Shown: positions 8,892 through 17,474, counted from the first letter of the stretch. The stretch is 64,000 nucleotides of DNA from Lentzea sp. NBRC 105346 (GCF_030269605.1 NZ_BSTQ01000006.1:124001-188000), one strand, 5' to 3'. Numbers and translations are program-made. The notes: generated by a model from the sequence alone, not told the origin.

Positions 8892-10339
8892 GGCGTCCAC
8901 CAGCCTTCGCGCCGCTCGAACAAGTCCGGGTCGTACCCCGCCTCGACGAGCAGGTCGACGGTGTCGGTGCGCAGCGGCGCACCGGGTACCGCGCGCAGGT
9001 CCGGGCTGGGCCGCCAGACCTCGTTGCTGATGATCTGAGCGCCATCGGCACCGACGACTTCGCGGATGGAGGACACCACGCGCTTGCTGGGATCGTCGCG
9101 GGGCTTTTCCAGGTGCACCACGAAATGCAATGCGGCGGCGACCAGCAGGTTGGTTGCCTCCATCGGAAGCCGCTCGGGGCCCTGCACGGCGTAGGCGGCG
9201 AGCTTGGTGAACGCGCCCTGGCTTGAGCTGCTGTGCAGGGTGCCCATGCTGCCGTCGTTGCCCATGCTCATGGCGTTGGTGAGCGGGATGACCTCGGGGC
9301 CGCGCACCTCGCCGACGATGACCCGGTCCGGCGACATCCGCAGCGACTGCCACACGAGGTCCGACAGCGAGATCTCGCCCTGGCCCTCGATGTTCGGCTC
9401 GCGGGCCTGCAGTGCGACCACGTCCGGGTGTGCGTCGGCGTCCTCGCCGAGTCCGAGCTCGAAGACGTCCTCGATCGTCACCAAGCGCTCCCACTGTGGA
9501 ATGGCCGAGGCCAGACCCCGCAGCAGCGTGGTCTTGCCGATCGCCGTGCCGCCGGTGACCAGGATGTTGCGCTTGGCCCGCACCAGAGCTTTCAGGAAGT
9601 TCTCCAGGGCGAGGTCGATGGTGCCGTTCTCCCGCAGCTCGGCCAACGTGACCTTGGCGAACCGGTGACGGCGGATGCTCACGGACGGCCGCACGGTCAC
9701 CGCCATGACCGCCGAGACGCGCTCGCCACCGGGCAGCTGGAAGTTCACGATCGGACTGCCGCGGTCGAAGCGCCGCTCTTCCACGCCGCTGCGGGTGGCG
9801 AGGTCACGGATGAGCTCGATCAGCTCGGTGTCCGAACCGACAATCGGCGGCAACCGCTTGCGGCGGCCGTCGGCGAACTTGACGAAGACACGGTCACCAT
9901 TGATGTTGATGTTCTCGATATCGGTGTCTGCCAGCAGCGGTTCCAGGCCAGCCAGGCCGAAGACCTCATCGAGGACCTGGCGGATCAGCCGCTGCTCAAC
10001 CTCGGGCGCCACGAGCATCCCGCCTGTGGCGGAGTTGCGGAGCTCGGCCTGGGCGTGCGCCTCGGCGGCGTCGGTCAGGATGGTCTCGGCCAACCGGCGG
10101 CGTTGCGGGGCGTCCATGGGCGGACGGCCGGCGGTCTCGTCGGCACGGATGCGTTGGCTGAGCTGGGTGGACAGCTGGTCGCGCAGGTGCTGCCGCAGCC
10201 GGTCCACCGCAGCGGCCTCTCCCGAGTGCCGGTGCGGAAGCTCCGCCGGTCCAGGCATGTGCTCGGCGGCGACCGGGTTCGTGCCAGTGCCATTGTTCGA
10301 GGTGGTCACGCGAGGGTCGCCGAGTCCGGGCCGGGTCAT
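8888..10339 (-). CDS. cpaF: Tad/Flp pilus ATPase (CpaF/TadA family)
   Basis: The 483-residue hexameric secretion ATPase drives pilin assembly. It has an N-terminal helical domain, the CpaF core beginning near 110 (VEQRLIRQVLDEVFGLAGLEPLL...DIENININGDRVFV), Walker A at 263-271, the Asp box TIEDVFELGL near 288-298 and Walker B (RVIVGEVRG) at 339-347, followed by MGNDGSMGTLHSSS. The Walker A reads GGTAIGKTT rather than the usual GGTGSGKTT; Lys and Thr are kept. The start is ATG 10339, which overlaps the cpaE-like gene by four bases. Confidence 0.9.
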   Translation of the reverse strand: MTRPGLGDPRVTTSNNGTGTNPVAAEHMPGPAELPHRHSGEAAAVDRLRQHLRDQLSTQLSQRIRADETAGRPPMDAPQRRRLAETILTDAAEAHAQAELRNSATGGMLVAPEVEQRLIRQVLDEVFGLAGLEPLLADTDIENININGDRVFVKFADGRRKRLPPIVGSDTELIELIRDLATRSGVEERRFDRGSPIVNFQLPGGERVSAVMAVTVRPSVSIRRHRFAKVTLAELRENGTIDLALENFLKALVRAKRNILVTGGTAIGKTTLLRGLASAIPQWERLVTIEDVFELGLGEDADAHPDVVALQAREPNIEGQGEISLSDLVWQSLRMSPDRVIVGEVRGPEVIPLTNAMSMGNDGSMGTLHSSSSQGAFTKLAAYAVQGPERLPMEATNLLVAAALHFVVHLEKPRDDPSKRVVSSIREVVGADGAQIISNEVWRPSPDLRAVPGAPLRTDTVDLLVEAGYDPDLFERREGWWTP

Positions 10340-11178
10340 GGTGTCGCCCCGTTACGGGTCTGCGGTCCGAGCGGCTGCAGGGCCACACCGGAGACCGGCT
10401 CACCCGGAACGGCCAGCCGCAGGTGCTGTGCGCGACTGCCGTTCGGCGTGGCCGGCGCGTGCCCGTGCGCATAGATGTTGAGCGCGATCTTGGCTGCGGC
10501 CCGGCCGAGCGCGGACTTGTCTGGCCCGCGCCTGCCGGTGCCCAGGCCACACAGCACGGCGGCGCCCTTGGTATCGCGAGGTACGCGACCCATCACCGGG
10601 ATGCGCAGGGCCTGGGAGACCTCTGCTGTCGGGTATCCGTCGCCGACCAGCACGAAGCACGGGCGGCGCGACCATTGCTGGGCGGTCAGCAGCTTGAGCG
10701 CGATGTGCGCGAGTTCGTCATCGTGTGGGCGGGCGATCAGCAGCATCGCGTCCGCGCTCCGGATGATCGCGAGCGCAGGCGAGTCAGGATCGACCCTGCC
10801 GCAGTCAGCGATGACCGTGGTTCCCGGATGGTCGGCGGCCCGCCGCAGCGGCGACGACGGCCCTGAGGCCAGTACTGCCAGGGCCGCGCGAGCTTGCTCG
10901 GCACCGACCGGACCGAGCACCACCCGCAGGCCACCAGACAGGAGCTGGCTGTGCTGGGCGAGCAAGTCAGGGTCGGCGCTGCCGCGGCCTCGTGCCGCCG
11001 CGGCCAAGCTGACCAGGCCTGGTGTATCGGGAAGCCGGAAGCGGGCCATGAGATCGCCGCCAGCGGGGTCGACTTCGACCACGATCGGGTTCTCCTGCGC
11101 CGGCCACCGGGCACCGAGCGCGGTCGCGAGGGTGGTCACACCGGGCGACCCTTTGAGTGAGCAGACGGCGATGAGCAT
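10336..11178 (-). CDS. CpaE-like MinD/ParA-fold protein of the Tad locus
   Basis: The 280-residue protein starts MLIAVCSLKGSPGVTTLATALGARWP, a deviant Walker A in which the second lysine position is Val (KGSPGVTT). DCGRVD and DAMLLIARP follow, as in MinD-type folds. CpaE proteins localise Tad machinery; the missing P-loop lysine suggests weak or no ATP hydrolysis. The start ATG 11178 overlaps the previous stop as TGATG, with a GGGAGGGGG run seven bases upstream. Confidence 0.75.
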   Translation of the reverse strand: MLIAVCSLKGSPGVTTLATALGARWPAQENPIVVEVDPAGGDLMARFRLPDTPGLVSLAAAARGRGSADPDLLAQHSQLLSGGLRVVLGPVGAEQARAALAVLASGPSSPLRRAADHPGTTVIADCGRVDPDSPALAIIRSADAMLLIARPHDDELAHIALKLLTAQQWSRRPCFVLVGDGYPTAEVSQALRIPVMGRVPRDTKGAAVLCGLGTGRRGPDKSALGRAAAKIALNIYAHGHAPATPNGSRAQHLRLAVPGEPVSGVALQPLGPQTRNGATP

Positions 11179-11891
11179 CAGCGACCCCCTCCCGCGATCG
11201 CGACCAGGCTGAGTTGTCCTGAAGGGGCTGAGGCCAACGCCCGAGCATCCGACTCGGACAGCTGCAGGGACACCACGGTGATCTGCTCGGTGTCGCGCAT
11301 GGCAATACCTGTCACCACCGCGGTCCACGACGACGTCTGCCCGGATCCCGTTGACGTTCCTGTCGTTCCCTGCCCTGATGTGGTGAGGACCGCGACCGTG
11401 GTCCCAGGCGACAGATCGGGCGGGAACTGTCCCGGCTTGAGCCCTACAGCGGCGACCGCCTTGCCTTGCTTAGGAATCTGCGGTGCCCCCAGCACTGACC
11501 GGGTCACCAGCGCGCCTGCGGGCAGGCTGAACGCGACCGGTTGTCCAACCACTGTGGACGTTGCAGATGCAGGCATCACGTCCATACCGGAGTCCGTCGC
11601 CATGCTGACCTGTTTGAGATCCTGCGCAGTCAGGACTTGACCCACCGCGACGGGGCGGGCCAGCGCGAGAACACTTTCCCTGTCTCCCAACTGCATCCCA
11701 GCGAACACACCTCCGGCCGCACACACCAGAACAAGCAGAACTCCGAGCAACAGGTAGGGCACGCTGCGGCGCCGACCGCCGCCGCTCAAGCGCGAAGGAG
11801 TCTTGCCGTCACGGCCAGCCCACGCGCTCGGCGACGGTTGTATCCGCGTCGTCGTGTCCGTACTGGTCGAACCTGCGGTAGTTGTCACCAC
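11178..11891 (-). CDS. SAF-domain protein (CpaB/RcpC-like)
   Basis: The 237-residue protein has a disordered Thr/Ser-rich N-terminus, a membrane helix (VPYLLLGVLLVLVCAAGGVFAGM, about 45-67) and then an SAF domain (VLALARPVAVGQVLTAQDLKQVSM...VGQPVAFSLPAGALVTRSVLG). In Tad systems CpaB/RcpC acts in the periplasmic or cell-wall space. Here, in a monoderm, it may guide the pilus through peptidoglycan; that is inferred. It is separated from the secreted protein gene upstream by about 115 bases with a small hairpin. Confidence 0.75.
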   Translation of the reverse strand: MVTTTAGSTSTDTTTRIQPSPSAWAGRDGKTPSRLSGGGRRRSVPYLLLGVLLVLVCAAGGVFAGMQLGDRESVLALARPVAVGQVLTAQDLKQVSMATDSGMDVMPASATSTVVGQPVAFSLPAGALVTRSVLGAPQIPKQGKAVAAVGLKPGQFPPDLSPGTTVAVLTTSGQGTTGTSTGSGQTSSWTAVVTGIAMRDTEQITVVSLQLSESDARALASAPSGQLSLVAIAGGGR

Positions 11892-11976
11892 CGACCTCCT
11901 TCAGGCATGACGCCATCGCGACGCGTCGACTCGGGTGTCGACGTGCCCTGACCCGTCAGGTGTTTCGTTGTGCACG

Positions 11977-11995
11977 CCCGCCCTCGTGAGGCGGG
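11977..11995. terminator. Short hairpin upstream of the SAF gene
   Basis: CCCGCC at 11977-11982 pairs with GGCGGG at 11990-11995 around a seven-base loop. It follows the stop of the secreted-protein gene in transcription order, so it may reduce read-through from the two upstream genes. No T-tract is present. Confidence 0.3.
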
Positions 11996-12005
11996 AGGCT
12001 TCGGC

Positions 12006-13040
12006 TCAGCCGGTCGCGATTCCCTGGCTCTCCGCCACGCGGAACGCCACCGAGGCCGAGGTCGTCATGTTCGGGAACGTGCCGCTCTGGCCCGCGCCCG
12101 ACCAGGTCACCGTCCAGTTCACCGTTGCGGTCACAGGGAACGCATCGGCCCGCTGCCCGGCTGAGGACGTCTTGTACGTGTAGCCACAGTCAGGCGAGGC
12201 GCTCTTCGGATCACCACCGGCAGGGAACGGCGAGCCAGGGCTGGTACAGGTCACCGAGCCGCCATCACCCATTGACCAAGTCACCGAGGTCGGCCTCGCG
12301 AACGCAGTTACCGAGACACCCGGCACCGACGCGGTCGCTGAGACGTCGCCCCAACTGCTGCGGTCCAGCCACAACCAGGTCGGCAGGCTGACAAGCTGGT
12401 CACCAGCCGGGTTCGCCTTGATCTTCGGAGCCGGTAGTCGCAGTTGGTTCCGTGCCTGCGCCGCGAGCTCAGCAGGCGAGGGCAGTGGCACCGGACCGGG
12501 CTGGCCGTCCGCGATCCAGACTGGCGGCCGGTACAACGCGTCCCGGAAGCCAGGTCCCGTGCACTTGTAGACGTACCAGGCACCCGGCGGCGGCTGGGCC
12601 TGCGCGAACCGCGGCTGCGCGACCGCGAACCGAACCGTGGCTGGCTCACGCTGCGGCCGATACACCGCGGGCACCGCCGTGACCACATCCGATTTCGGCG
12701 GAACACGGAAAGCCGCTGGCTGCGCGCTTCCCGGTGGCGGGCCCTGGTAGTCGCTGCGTTCGTAGCCGCACTGGGCCAGGTTGGTGTTACCACCGACGAT
12801 CGTGTCTCCGTTGGCCTGTCCTGTACCGGGGTTGTTCTGTCCAGGATTGCCGGGCTTGTTCCCGTAGCCCTGGTTACCGTCTCCAGGGCGGGGGTACTTG
12901 CCTGCGCCGAGTTCGCAACCAGGGTTGGGGTACTGGCTGCAGTCGGTGAAGCCCCACCCAGGGTCCGCGAAGGCTGGGAGCGCGGTCGCCATGACCACGG
13001 CCGTGGACAGACCCACTACGACGCCCAATCGCTTCAACAC
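12006..13040 (-). CDS. Secreted protein of the Tad locus, function unknown
   Basis: From GTG 13040 the product is 344 residues with a clear Sec signal (LKRLGVVVGLSTAVVMATALPAFA|DPG). A Gly/Pro/Asn-rich low-complexity stretch follows (about 45-75, PGNPGQNNPGTG), then a cysteine-containing globular part (WYVYKCTGPGFRDALY...SVTCTSP...PDCGYTYKT), ending in a beta-rich PKD-like segment (ADAFPVTATVNWTVTWSG). GAGGCGG seven bases upstream supports the GTG. It overlaps the lipoprotein gene by seven bases. It is probably a surface or pilus-associated protein. Confidence 0.65.
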   Translation of the reverse strand: MLKRLGVVVGLSTAVVMATALPAFADPGWGFTDCSQYPNPGCELGAGKYPRPGDGNQGYGNKPGNPGQNNPGTGQANGDTIVGGNTNLAQCGYERSDYQGPPPGSAQPAAFRVPPKSDVVTAVPAVYRPQREPATVRFAVAQPRFAQAQPPPGAWYVYKCTGPGFRDALYRPPVWIADGQPGPVPLPSPAELAAQARNQLRLPAPKIKANPAGDQLVSLPTWLWLDRSSWGDVSATASVPGVSVTAFARPTSVTWSMGDGGSVTCTSPGSPFPAGGDPKSASPDCGYTYKTSSAGQRADAFPVTATVNWTVTWSGAGQSGTFPNMTTSASVAFRVAESQGIATG

Positions 13041-13612
13041 GTGCCCACCGCCTCTACCGCGAAACGGGTGACCCTCCACGTGCCGTCCTGCTGCTTCTTG
13101 ACTTCAGCGGTGATCGAGCGTCGCCCGCCCGGTGTGTCGTTGAGAAGCTGGCCGTTCTTGTACTTCAGCCAGCCGCTGTCGTCTCCGCAGTCCGAGATCA
13201 TGGCGGTGGTCGGGTTGTCCGTCGGGTCCACTTTGGACACCTGGGGGTTCGTCTTCGGCTCGCCCTTCGTCACGACACCGTTGGCATGGTCTGTGTACAG
13301 ACTGCGGTTGATCACCCCGAGTGCGTCTCCGGTCGCGTACTTCGCGAGCTCCGGCGACTGCCAGTCTGCGGTCTCACCGGCTTTGGCCATCTGCCGCCAC
13401 ATACCGGTGTAGGCGGCAGTCGCCTGCTGGCGCGCGCCGTCCGCTGGAGAGACCGACGACGGAGCACCGGTTGTCGGCGACGAAGGTGTCACTCCAGTCG
13501 CGCCCCCAGGCGTCGACGACGAGTTCGAACTACAGGCCACCAACATCAGTGCTACGAGTCCAACAGCGGCCAGGCCTGCCGGACGTCGGCCGTGTACGTT
13601 GTCCCCGGCCAC
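13034..13612 (-). CDS. Lipoprotein, first gene of the Tad operon
   Basis: From GTG 13612 (GAGGGG seven bases upstream) the 192-residue protein has a lipoprotein signal (LAAVGLVALMLVAC|SSNSSS). A Ser/Thr/Pro linker and a mature domain follow (YTGMWRQMAKAGETADWQSPELAKYATGDAL...DCGDDSGWLKYKNG...GTWRVTRFAVEAVGTC), resembling NTF2-like actinomycete lipoproteins with two late cysteines. The longer frame reaching to 13753 lacks a plausible RBS. It leads the transcript facing the divergent prepilin peptidase gene. Confidence 0.65.
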   Translation of the reverse strand: MAGDNVHGRRPAGLAAVGLVALMLVACSSNSSSTPGGATGVTPSSPTTGAPSSVSPADGARQQATAAYTGMWRQMAKAGETADWQSPELAKYATGDALGVINRSLYTDHANGVVTKGEPKTNPQVSKVDPTDNPTTAMISDCGDDSGWLKYKNGQLLNDTPGGRRSITAEVKKQQDGTWRVTRFAVEAVGTC

Positions 13613-13895
13613 GTGCAACCCCCTCGGATCTGCGAAGCATTCCTTTCGATCTACTGTGGTACACCCCACGTCTACCTTGCGTCCCCTAGGAGACTGCAAG
13701 GTCCCCATGAAGGGACACGGGTGTCGGAACAGTGAAATTCGGGCAAGATTCACCCGGATGAGTTAACGGCCATGTGTCCAAATGTCGCCGAGTAGTAGGT
13801 TGTTTGCACCAGAAAGACGTAACCGTCGGCTACACGGAGTACAGCGTGACCAGTTCTGTCACTCTCACGCGCAGACGAACGGCGCGAGATCTGCG
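13613..13895. promoter_or_regulatory. Divergent intergenic region of the Tad locus
   Basis: No gene is supported here unless the peptidase starts at ATG 13782. The region must carry the promoter of the minus-strand pilus operon and the plus-strand peptidase. ACCTTGC at 13674-13680 and GCAAGGT at 13696-13702 form a 7-bp inverted repeat around CCTAGG, a possible operator or hairpin. No confident -35/-10 pair was assigned. Confidence 0.35.
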
Positions 13896-14540
13896 GTGAC
13901 CGCAATTGGTATCGCCGGCTGGGGCCTGGTCGGGTTCGTACTCGGTGGCGTGCTGCGTGTCGCGATCCGGCGAAGCTCGATCCTCGCAGTGGAGTGCGGG
14001 CGGCTGGCGCCACCAGCCCTGCTCGAAGGTGCTACCGGAGTCCTGTTCTCGGCATTGGCCTGGCGTGTCGGCGCGGAACCTGATCTGTTCGCCTACTCCT
14101 GGCTTGCCGCTGCAGGTGTCCAGCTCGCCGCTCTGGACTGGAAGACCCGCACGCTGCCAACCAAGTTGATCTGGCCAAGCGGAGTCGTCCTCGCTGCGCT
14201 CCTTACTCTGGCCAGCGCTCTCGACCGCGACGTGTACTCGCTCATCCGCGCAGGAGCGGGCATGGTTGCGCTCCTTGCGTTCTACGGAACGCTCTACTTC
14301 CTTCGGCCTGGCCAACTCGGTGGAGGTGATCTACGGCTCGGTGGCTTGCTCGGCCTCGCTCTGGGCTGGCTCAACTGGTCGGCTGTCATAACGGGTACGC
14401 TGCTCGGCTTGGTAGCGGCAGCCGTCGCACTGCTCGTGCTGCGCGTTCCTCGGCAGTCCGACCACGACGGCGTACTACCGCTCGGACCGTTCCTGATCAT
14501 CGGTGCCCTCGCGATCGTTCTGGCCAGTCCTGCGATCTGA
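13896..14540 (+). CDS. A24-family prepilin peptidase
   Basis: The 214-residue polytopic membrane protein has the two catalytic aspartates of the A24 family: LDWKTRTLPTKLI in the first cytoplasmic loop and LGGGDLRLGGLLGLALG in the second. It lacks the N-methyltransferase domain, as in TadV/CpaA types. It would cleave the Flp-like pilin and TadE/TadG leaders encoded across the divergent intergenic region. GTG 13896 begins directly before the first membrane helix; ATG 13782 would add a 38-residue hydrophilic leader and is less likely. Confidence 0.8.
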   Translation: MTAIGIAGWGLVGFVLGGVLRVAIRRSSILAVECGRLAPPALLEGATGVLFSALAWRVGAEPDLFAYSWLAAAGVQLAALDWKTRTLPTKLIWPSGVVLAALLTLASALDRDVYSLIRAGAGMVALLAFYGTLYFLRPGQLGGGDLRLGGLLGLALGWLNWSAVITGTLLGLVAAAVALLVLRVPRQSDHDGVLPLGPFLIIGALAIVLASPAI

Positions 14541-14692
14541 TTGCACCGGGTGCTGGTCGACCCAGCACCGGCCCCCCGGACACTGCCGATGGCCGTGGTG
14601 GCCACGTCTTGTTGCGCCTCGCTGGCCTGCGTGCAGGCGGCTGATGGATGCAACGTCGGTGACCGAGCCATCGTCGTGGAAGGCTTGCATCG

Positions 14693-15133
14693 ATGAGCGA
14701 CAACTATGAGGTGCCGCGGGATGAGCGGCCTGCGGTGGCTGCCCCGCCTGACCTGCATGCCAGGTACGAGACCGAGGCCGGGGCCTACGGGACGTTGCGG
14801 ATCTACGCATTCAGCGAAGATGGGTATCCGCTGGTGCTCGGGCTCGACGACAGGTTGGTGCGGCCGGAGGTGGCCCAGACCAAGATGTCCTACGTCGGTA
14901 TCCACACGCCGCACGGTCCGCCGTTGGCAGGGCCGTTTACCCCTGCGCCGGTGGGCTTGGTAGCGGTGTTCTCCGACGGGCGTGAGCAGCCGGTGCTGTT
15001 CTACGACGTGCATGGCCGGGCGGTGCTGATGGATCCCGACGATGTCACGTGCGATCTGGTGCTGGCCGAGAACCTCGCCGGTACGGTGCGCGTCGAGTTC
15101 CGGCCCGCGCCGGGCGAACCGGCACCCGACTGA
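14693..15133 (+). CDS. Hypothetical protein
   Basis: The 146-residue soluble protein starts MSDNYEVPRDERPAVAAPP and has a predicted beta-rich core (TLRIYAFSEDGYPLVLGLDDRLV...VGLVAVFSDGREQPVLFYDVHGRAVLMD). No family was recognised. GGAAGG lies nine bases before the ATG. It is monocistronic on the plus strand after the prepilin peptidase; the 150 bases before it hold nothing recognisable. Confidence 0.6.
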   Translation: MSDNYEVPRDERPAVAAPPDLHARYETEAGAYGTLRIYAFSEDGYPLVLGLDDRLVRPEVAQTKMSYVGIHTPHGPPLAGPFTPAPVGLVAVFSDGREQPVLFYDVHGRAVLMDPDDVTCDLVLAENLAGTVRVEFRPAPGEPAPD

Positions 15134-15362
15134 GATCTCCGTGTGCTCGAAATCCGGGCACGACAACATGGAACATGATCAACTTCGTACTCCGGGAACG
15201 AACGGCTCGTCCAGCACTCTGAACACCCCTCCTTGGCCGCTATCACGCTGACGGGCCCGCCTGGGCTCGTTCGGCGACCGGCACAGCCTGCGAGCGCCCA
15301 GGTTGCATGAGACTCGGGTCTGCGACCGTCGGCCGCCGGCCGCAGAACGTGATCAACAAGGA

Positions 15363-15470
15363 CTAGCGCCAGATCCAGCCAGCGCCCTGGCACATCTCGC
15401 ACTGCTCGTCGTCGCGGAGGCCGGAGCCACCGCAGTCGGGACAGATCCTCCTGTCGGCGTTGGTTTCCAC
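15363..15470 (-). CDS. Small zinc-finger protein (DnaJ-type CxxCxGxG pair)
   Basis: A minus-strand frame of 35 codons from GTG 15470 reads ...RRICPDCGGSGLRD, then EQCEMCQGAGWIWR and a TAG. The two CxxCxGxG motifs are those of DnaJ-like zinc fingers, and small free-standing versions are common in actinomycetes. The open frame extends upstream to about 15530 without ATG, and a GGAGGGG sits in it near 15510, so the start is uncertain. It lies opposite an otherwise empty 440-base gap (15134-15573). Confidence 0.5.
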   Translation of the reverse strand: METNADRRICPDCGGSGLRDDEQCEMCQGAGWIWR

Positions 15471-15573
15471 ATGGAGCAGGCTGTCGCCGATGATGAGCGC
15501 GACGTCCCCTCCAAAAACGGGGAGTTGGCGGGTTCACCCTGCGCCAGTCGTCGCTGCGTGCTGACATGGCGTC

Positions 15574-16239
15574 GTGATCAAACGACTGGAGATGGAAACC
15601 ACGCCAACCGGCGAGATCGTGCGCGGCTGGCCTGGCTATGAGGACTGGGTTTTCGAGGTCGACGTCGACCTCCGCCGCAACCGGGTCCACCTTCGGTCGC
15701 CCAACCGGCCGAAGAGATCTCGTCGCCGACTGGCGGACGGTGAGGCCCGCCGGATCATGCGCGCCGTGGGGGCCTCCTGGGGGTTGGGCGTGTTCGACCC
15801 GACCGCCGCGGAGGCCGCCGAGCAGCAGAAGCGCCTGGTGCGTGAACGGCTGCCCGCAGCCACCGGGTTCGACGCGGTCGACTTCGTCGTGGCGTCGCGG
15901 CCGTACCCACGCGGCCGGCACAACAAGCGGGAACGGGCCGAGACGGTCGCGATGGTCTACGGCATCGCGCTGAGCCAGGGCTTGTGCCCCTACAAGGTGT
16001 TGTCCAGGGTGTATGGACACCGGGTCGACACAACCGGAGACATCGACAAGTTCAGCACCACGGTGACAAGGTGGGTCCGCGAAGCGCGGCAGGAAGGCTT
16101 CCTGGCCCCGTTCGATCGGGCCAGGGACATGCCGCAGCGCTGGCCGGGATCACCCGGTCATGAGTTGGAGGGACGGCGCTCGCCGGTGATGAAGCCGACG
16201 CCGTGGCACTGCACCTGTGGCAACCACGACGAGCGGTGA
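15574..16239 (+). CDS. Hypothetical basic protein
   Basis: The 221-residue protein is not recognised. The N-terminus (EIVRGWPGYEDWVFEVDVDLRRNRVHLRSPNRPKRSRRRL) is beta-rich and basic, the middle helical (AETVAMVYGIALSQGLCPYKVLSRVYG), and the C-terminus carries a short WHCTCGNH motif that could bind metal. Neither GTG 15574 nor ATG 15592 has a strong RBS. The stop overlaps the next start (GTGA), so the two are coupled. Confidence 0.55.
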   Translation: MIKRLEMETTPTGEIVRGWPGYEDWVFEVDVDLRRNRVHLRSPNRPKRSRRRLADGEARRIMRAVGASWGLGVFDPTAAEAAEQQKRLVRERLPAATGFDAVDFVVASRPYPRGRHNKRERAETVAMVYGIALSQGLCPYKVLSRVYGHRVDTTGDIDKFSTTVTRWVREARQEGFLAPFDRARDMPQRWPGSPGHELEGRRSPVMKPTPWHCTCGNHDER

Positions 16240-16415
16240 AGGTCCGCGGACGCCCCGGCTGCGACACGTGCACGGGCATCCGCGCAGGCCAGGGTTTCGC
16301 CTGGCTTAGGACCTCAGTGCGCGGGGCTGTGGGTTGGCCAGACTCGCCGAAGGCCCATCCTGCACCGGGACAACCTGGCGAGACACCTCACCTGCGACCT
16401 GTCCTTGCTGGATAG
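16236..16415 (+). CDS. Small CxxC protein, coupled to upstream gene
   Basis: A 59-codon frame starts at GTG 16236 inside the preceding stop (GTGA overlap) and reads VKVRGRPGCDTCTGIRAGQG. The CxxC near the N-terminus and the perfect coupling are the support for translation. No family is recognised, and the C-terminal half looks disordered. Confidence 0.4.
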   Translation: MKVRGRPGCDTCTGIRAGQGFAWLRTSVRGAVGWPDSPKAHPAPGQPGETPHLRPVLAG

Positions 16416-16448
16416 TCGACCGAGTCGTTGACAATCCACTCCGGACGA

Positions 16449-17345
16449 TCAACACGAGCCTTGGAAACAGGCGCTGATCGGCATCGGCTGGCGTGGGTTT
16501 GCGTCTAGCTTCGTGTTGATCACGTAGTGCCCGGTCTCCATGGTCAATGAGAGACGACGAGTGTGAGGCCGATGTCTTGTAGCACGCTGACCGCTCACCT
16601 GAGTCCTTCGAGTACTGGTGCGGAAGCTGCCGTCGATTTCGCCAAGTTCAAGCGACAGCCCGTGGCACGAGTCGCAGCGATCCAGGTGTTCCTCGACTTC
16701 GCGCGTTCGCTGGGTTGGCAGGCCGCCTCTCGTCCAGGCCCCAAGCACATTGATCGTCGGTTCGCATTGCTTCGTGTGAGCCGCAGCCAAGTGCGCCTGC
16801 AGGTACGCCTGCCGTAGTCCTTCGCGAGCTCTGTAAGCCAGGGCCGAAACCCCGTTGGCTGTGAGGCCGATGCTCGGTCCGACGTCGGATGGTGTCCTTC
16901 CCTCGACCTCGGTGAGCCACAGCACCATGCGCCATCGATCGGGCAACTGCGCGAAGGCGTTGACCACAAGGGACTGCTCTGCCTCGGCCATCACGGTGTC
17001 TGGGAACGAAACACTGACGAGTGCGGGATCGACTGCGGTCGTGATGTCATCGTGCAGCTCGACTTTGCGGCCCTTCCGGATCCTGTCGTATGCCGCGTGA
17101 CGCAAGGCCGTCAGCAAGTATGCGCGGAAGGCCGAGTCTGGGCCGCGGCCCGTGCGAAGTATCTGGAGGACATCGCTGAATGCCTCTGAAACCAGATCGT
17201 CTCGCTCCGCTGTCGAGTGAGCGAGCTGGCGCGCAAGGTTGTGCGCCGCGCCGACATGGCGCTTGTAGAGTTCACCGTAGGCGGCTACGTCCCCGCTCCG
17301 GGTCGCTTTGATCAACTGTCGGTCCACCTGGTCGTGCGGCGTCAT
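16449..17345 (-). CDS. ECF-type sigma factor with C-terminal zinc-finger motif
   Basis: From ATG 17345 the protein is 298 residues; an ATG at 17444 is an alternative. Region 2 reads LIKATRSGDVAAYGELYKRHVGAAHNLARQL...RDDLVSEAFSDVLQIL. Region 4 reads FAQLPDRWRMVLWLTEVEGRTPSDVGPSIGLTANGVSALAYRAREGLRQAYL. After region 4 comes EVEEHLDRCDSCHGL, the HxxxCxxC pattern of zinc-binding anti-sigma domains. Actinomycete sigma factors of this kind often carry such a domain followed by membrane helices, which are absent here. The C-terminal ~60 residues (RTSTRRTQVSG...FQGSC) have no membrane segment and may be frame-decayed. Confidence 0.75.
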   Translation of the reverse strand: MTPHDQVDRQLIKATRSGDVAAYGELYKRHVGAAHNLARQLAHSTAERDDLVSEAFSDVLQILRTGRGPDSAFRAYLLTALRHAAYDRIRKGRKVELHDDITTAVDPALVSVSFPDTVMAEAEQSLVVNAFAQLPDRWRMVLWLTEVEGRTPSDVGPSIGLTANGVSALAYRAREGLRQAYLQAHLAAAHTKQCEPTINVLGAWTRGGLPTQRTREVEEHLDRCDSCHGLSLELGEIDGSFRTSTRRTQVSGQRATRHRPHTRRLSLTMETGHYVINTKLDANPRQPMPISACFQGSC

Positions 17346-17474
17346 GTCCCAGTGCGCGCCTCGGCTGGCCGGTGGTTGTCGCACTTGGTGAGCGCGAGGT
17401 GGGCGTGGTGCAGTAGTGGCTTCGAAGTCGTTTCGTGGATCCATGTTGATGCCCCCGTGCCGACCACTGTGTTC

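Noticed and set aside
8891..9494. Upstream extension of the tadB frame into cpaF
   Set aside because: It overlaps the conserved cpaF ATPase domain; ATG 8891 with ATGA overlap gives a normal TadB.
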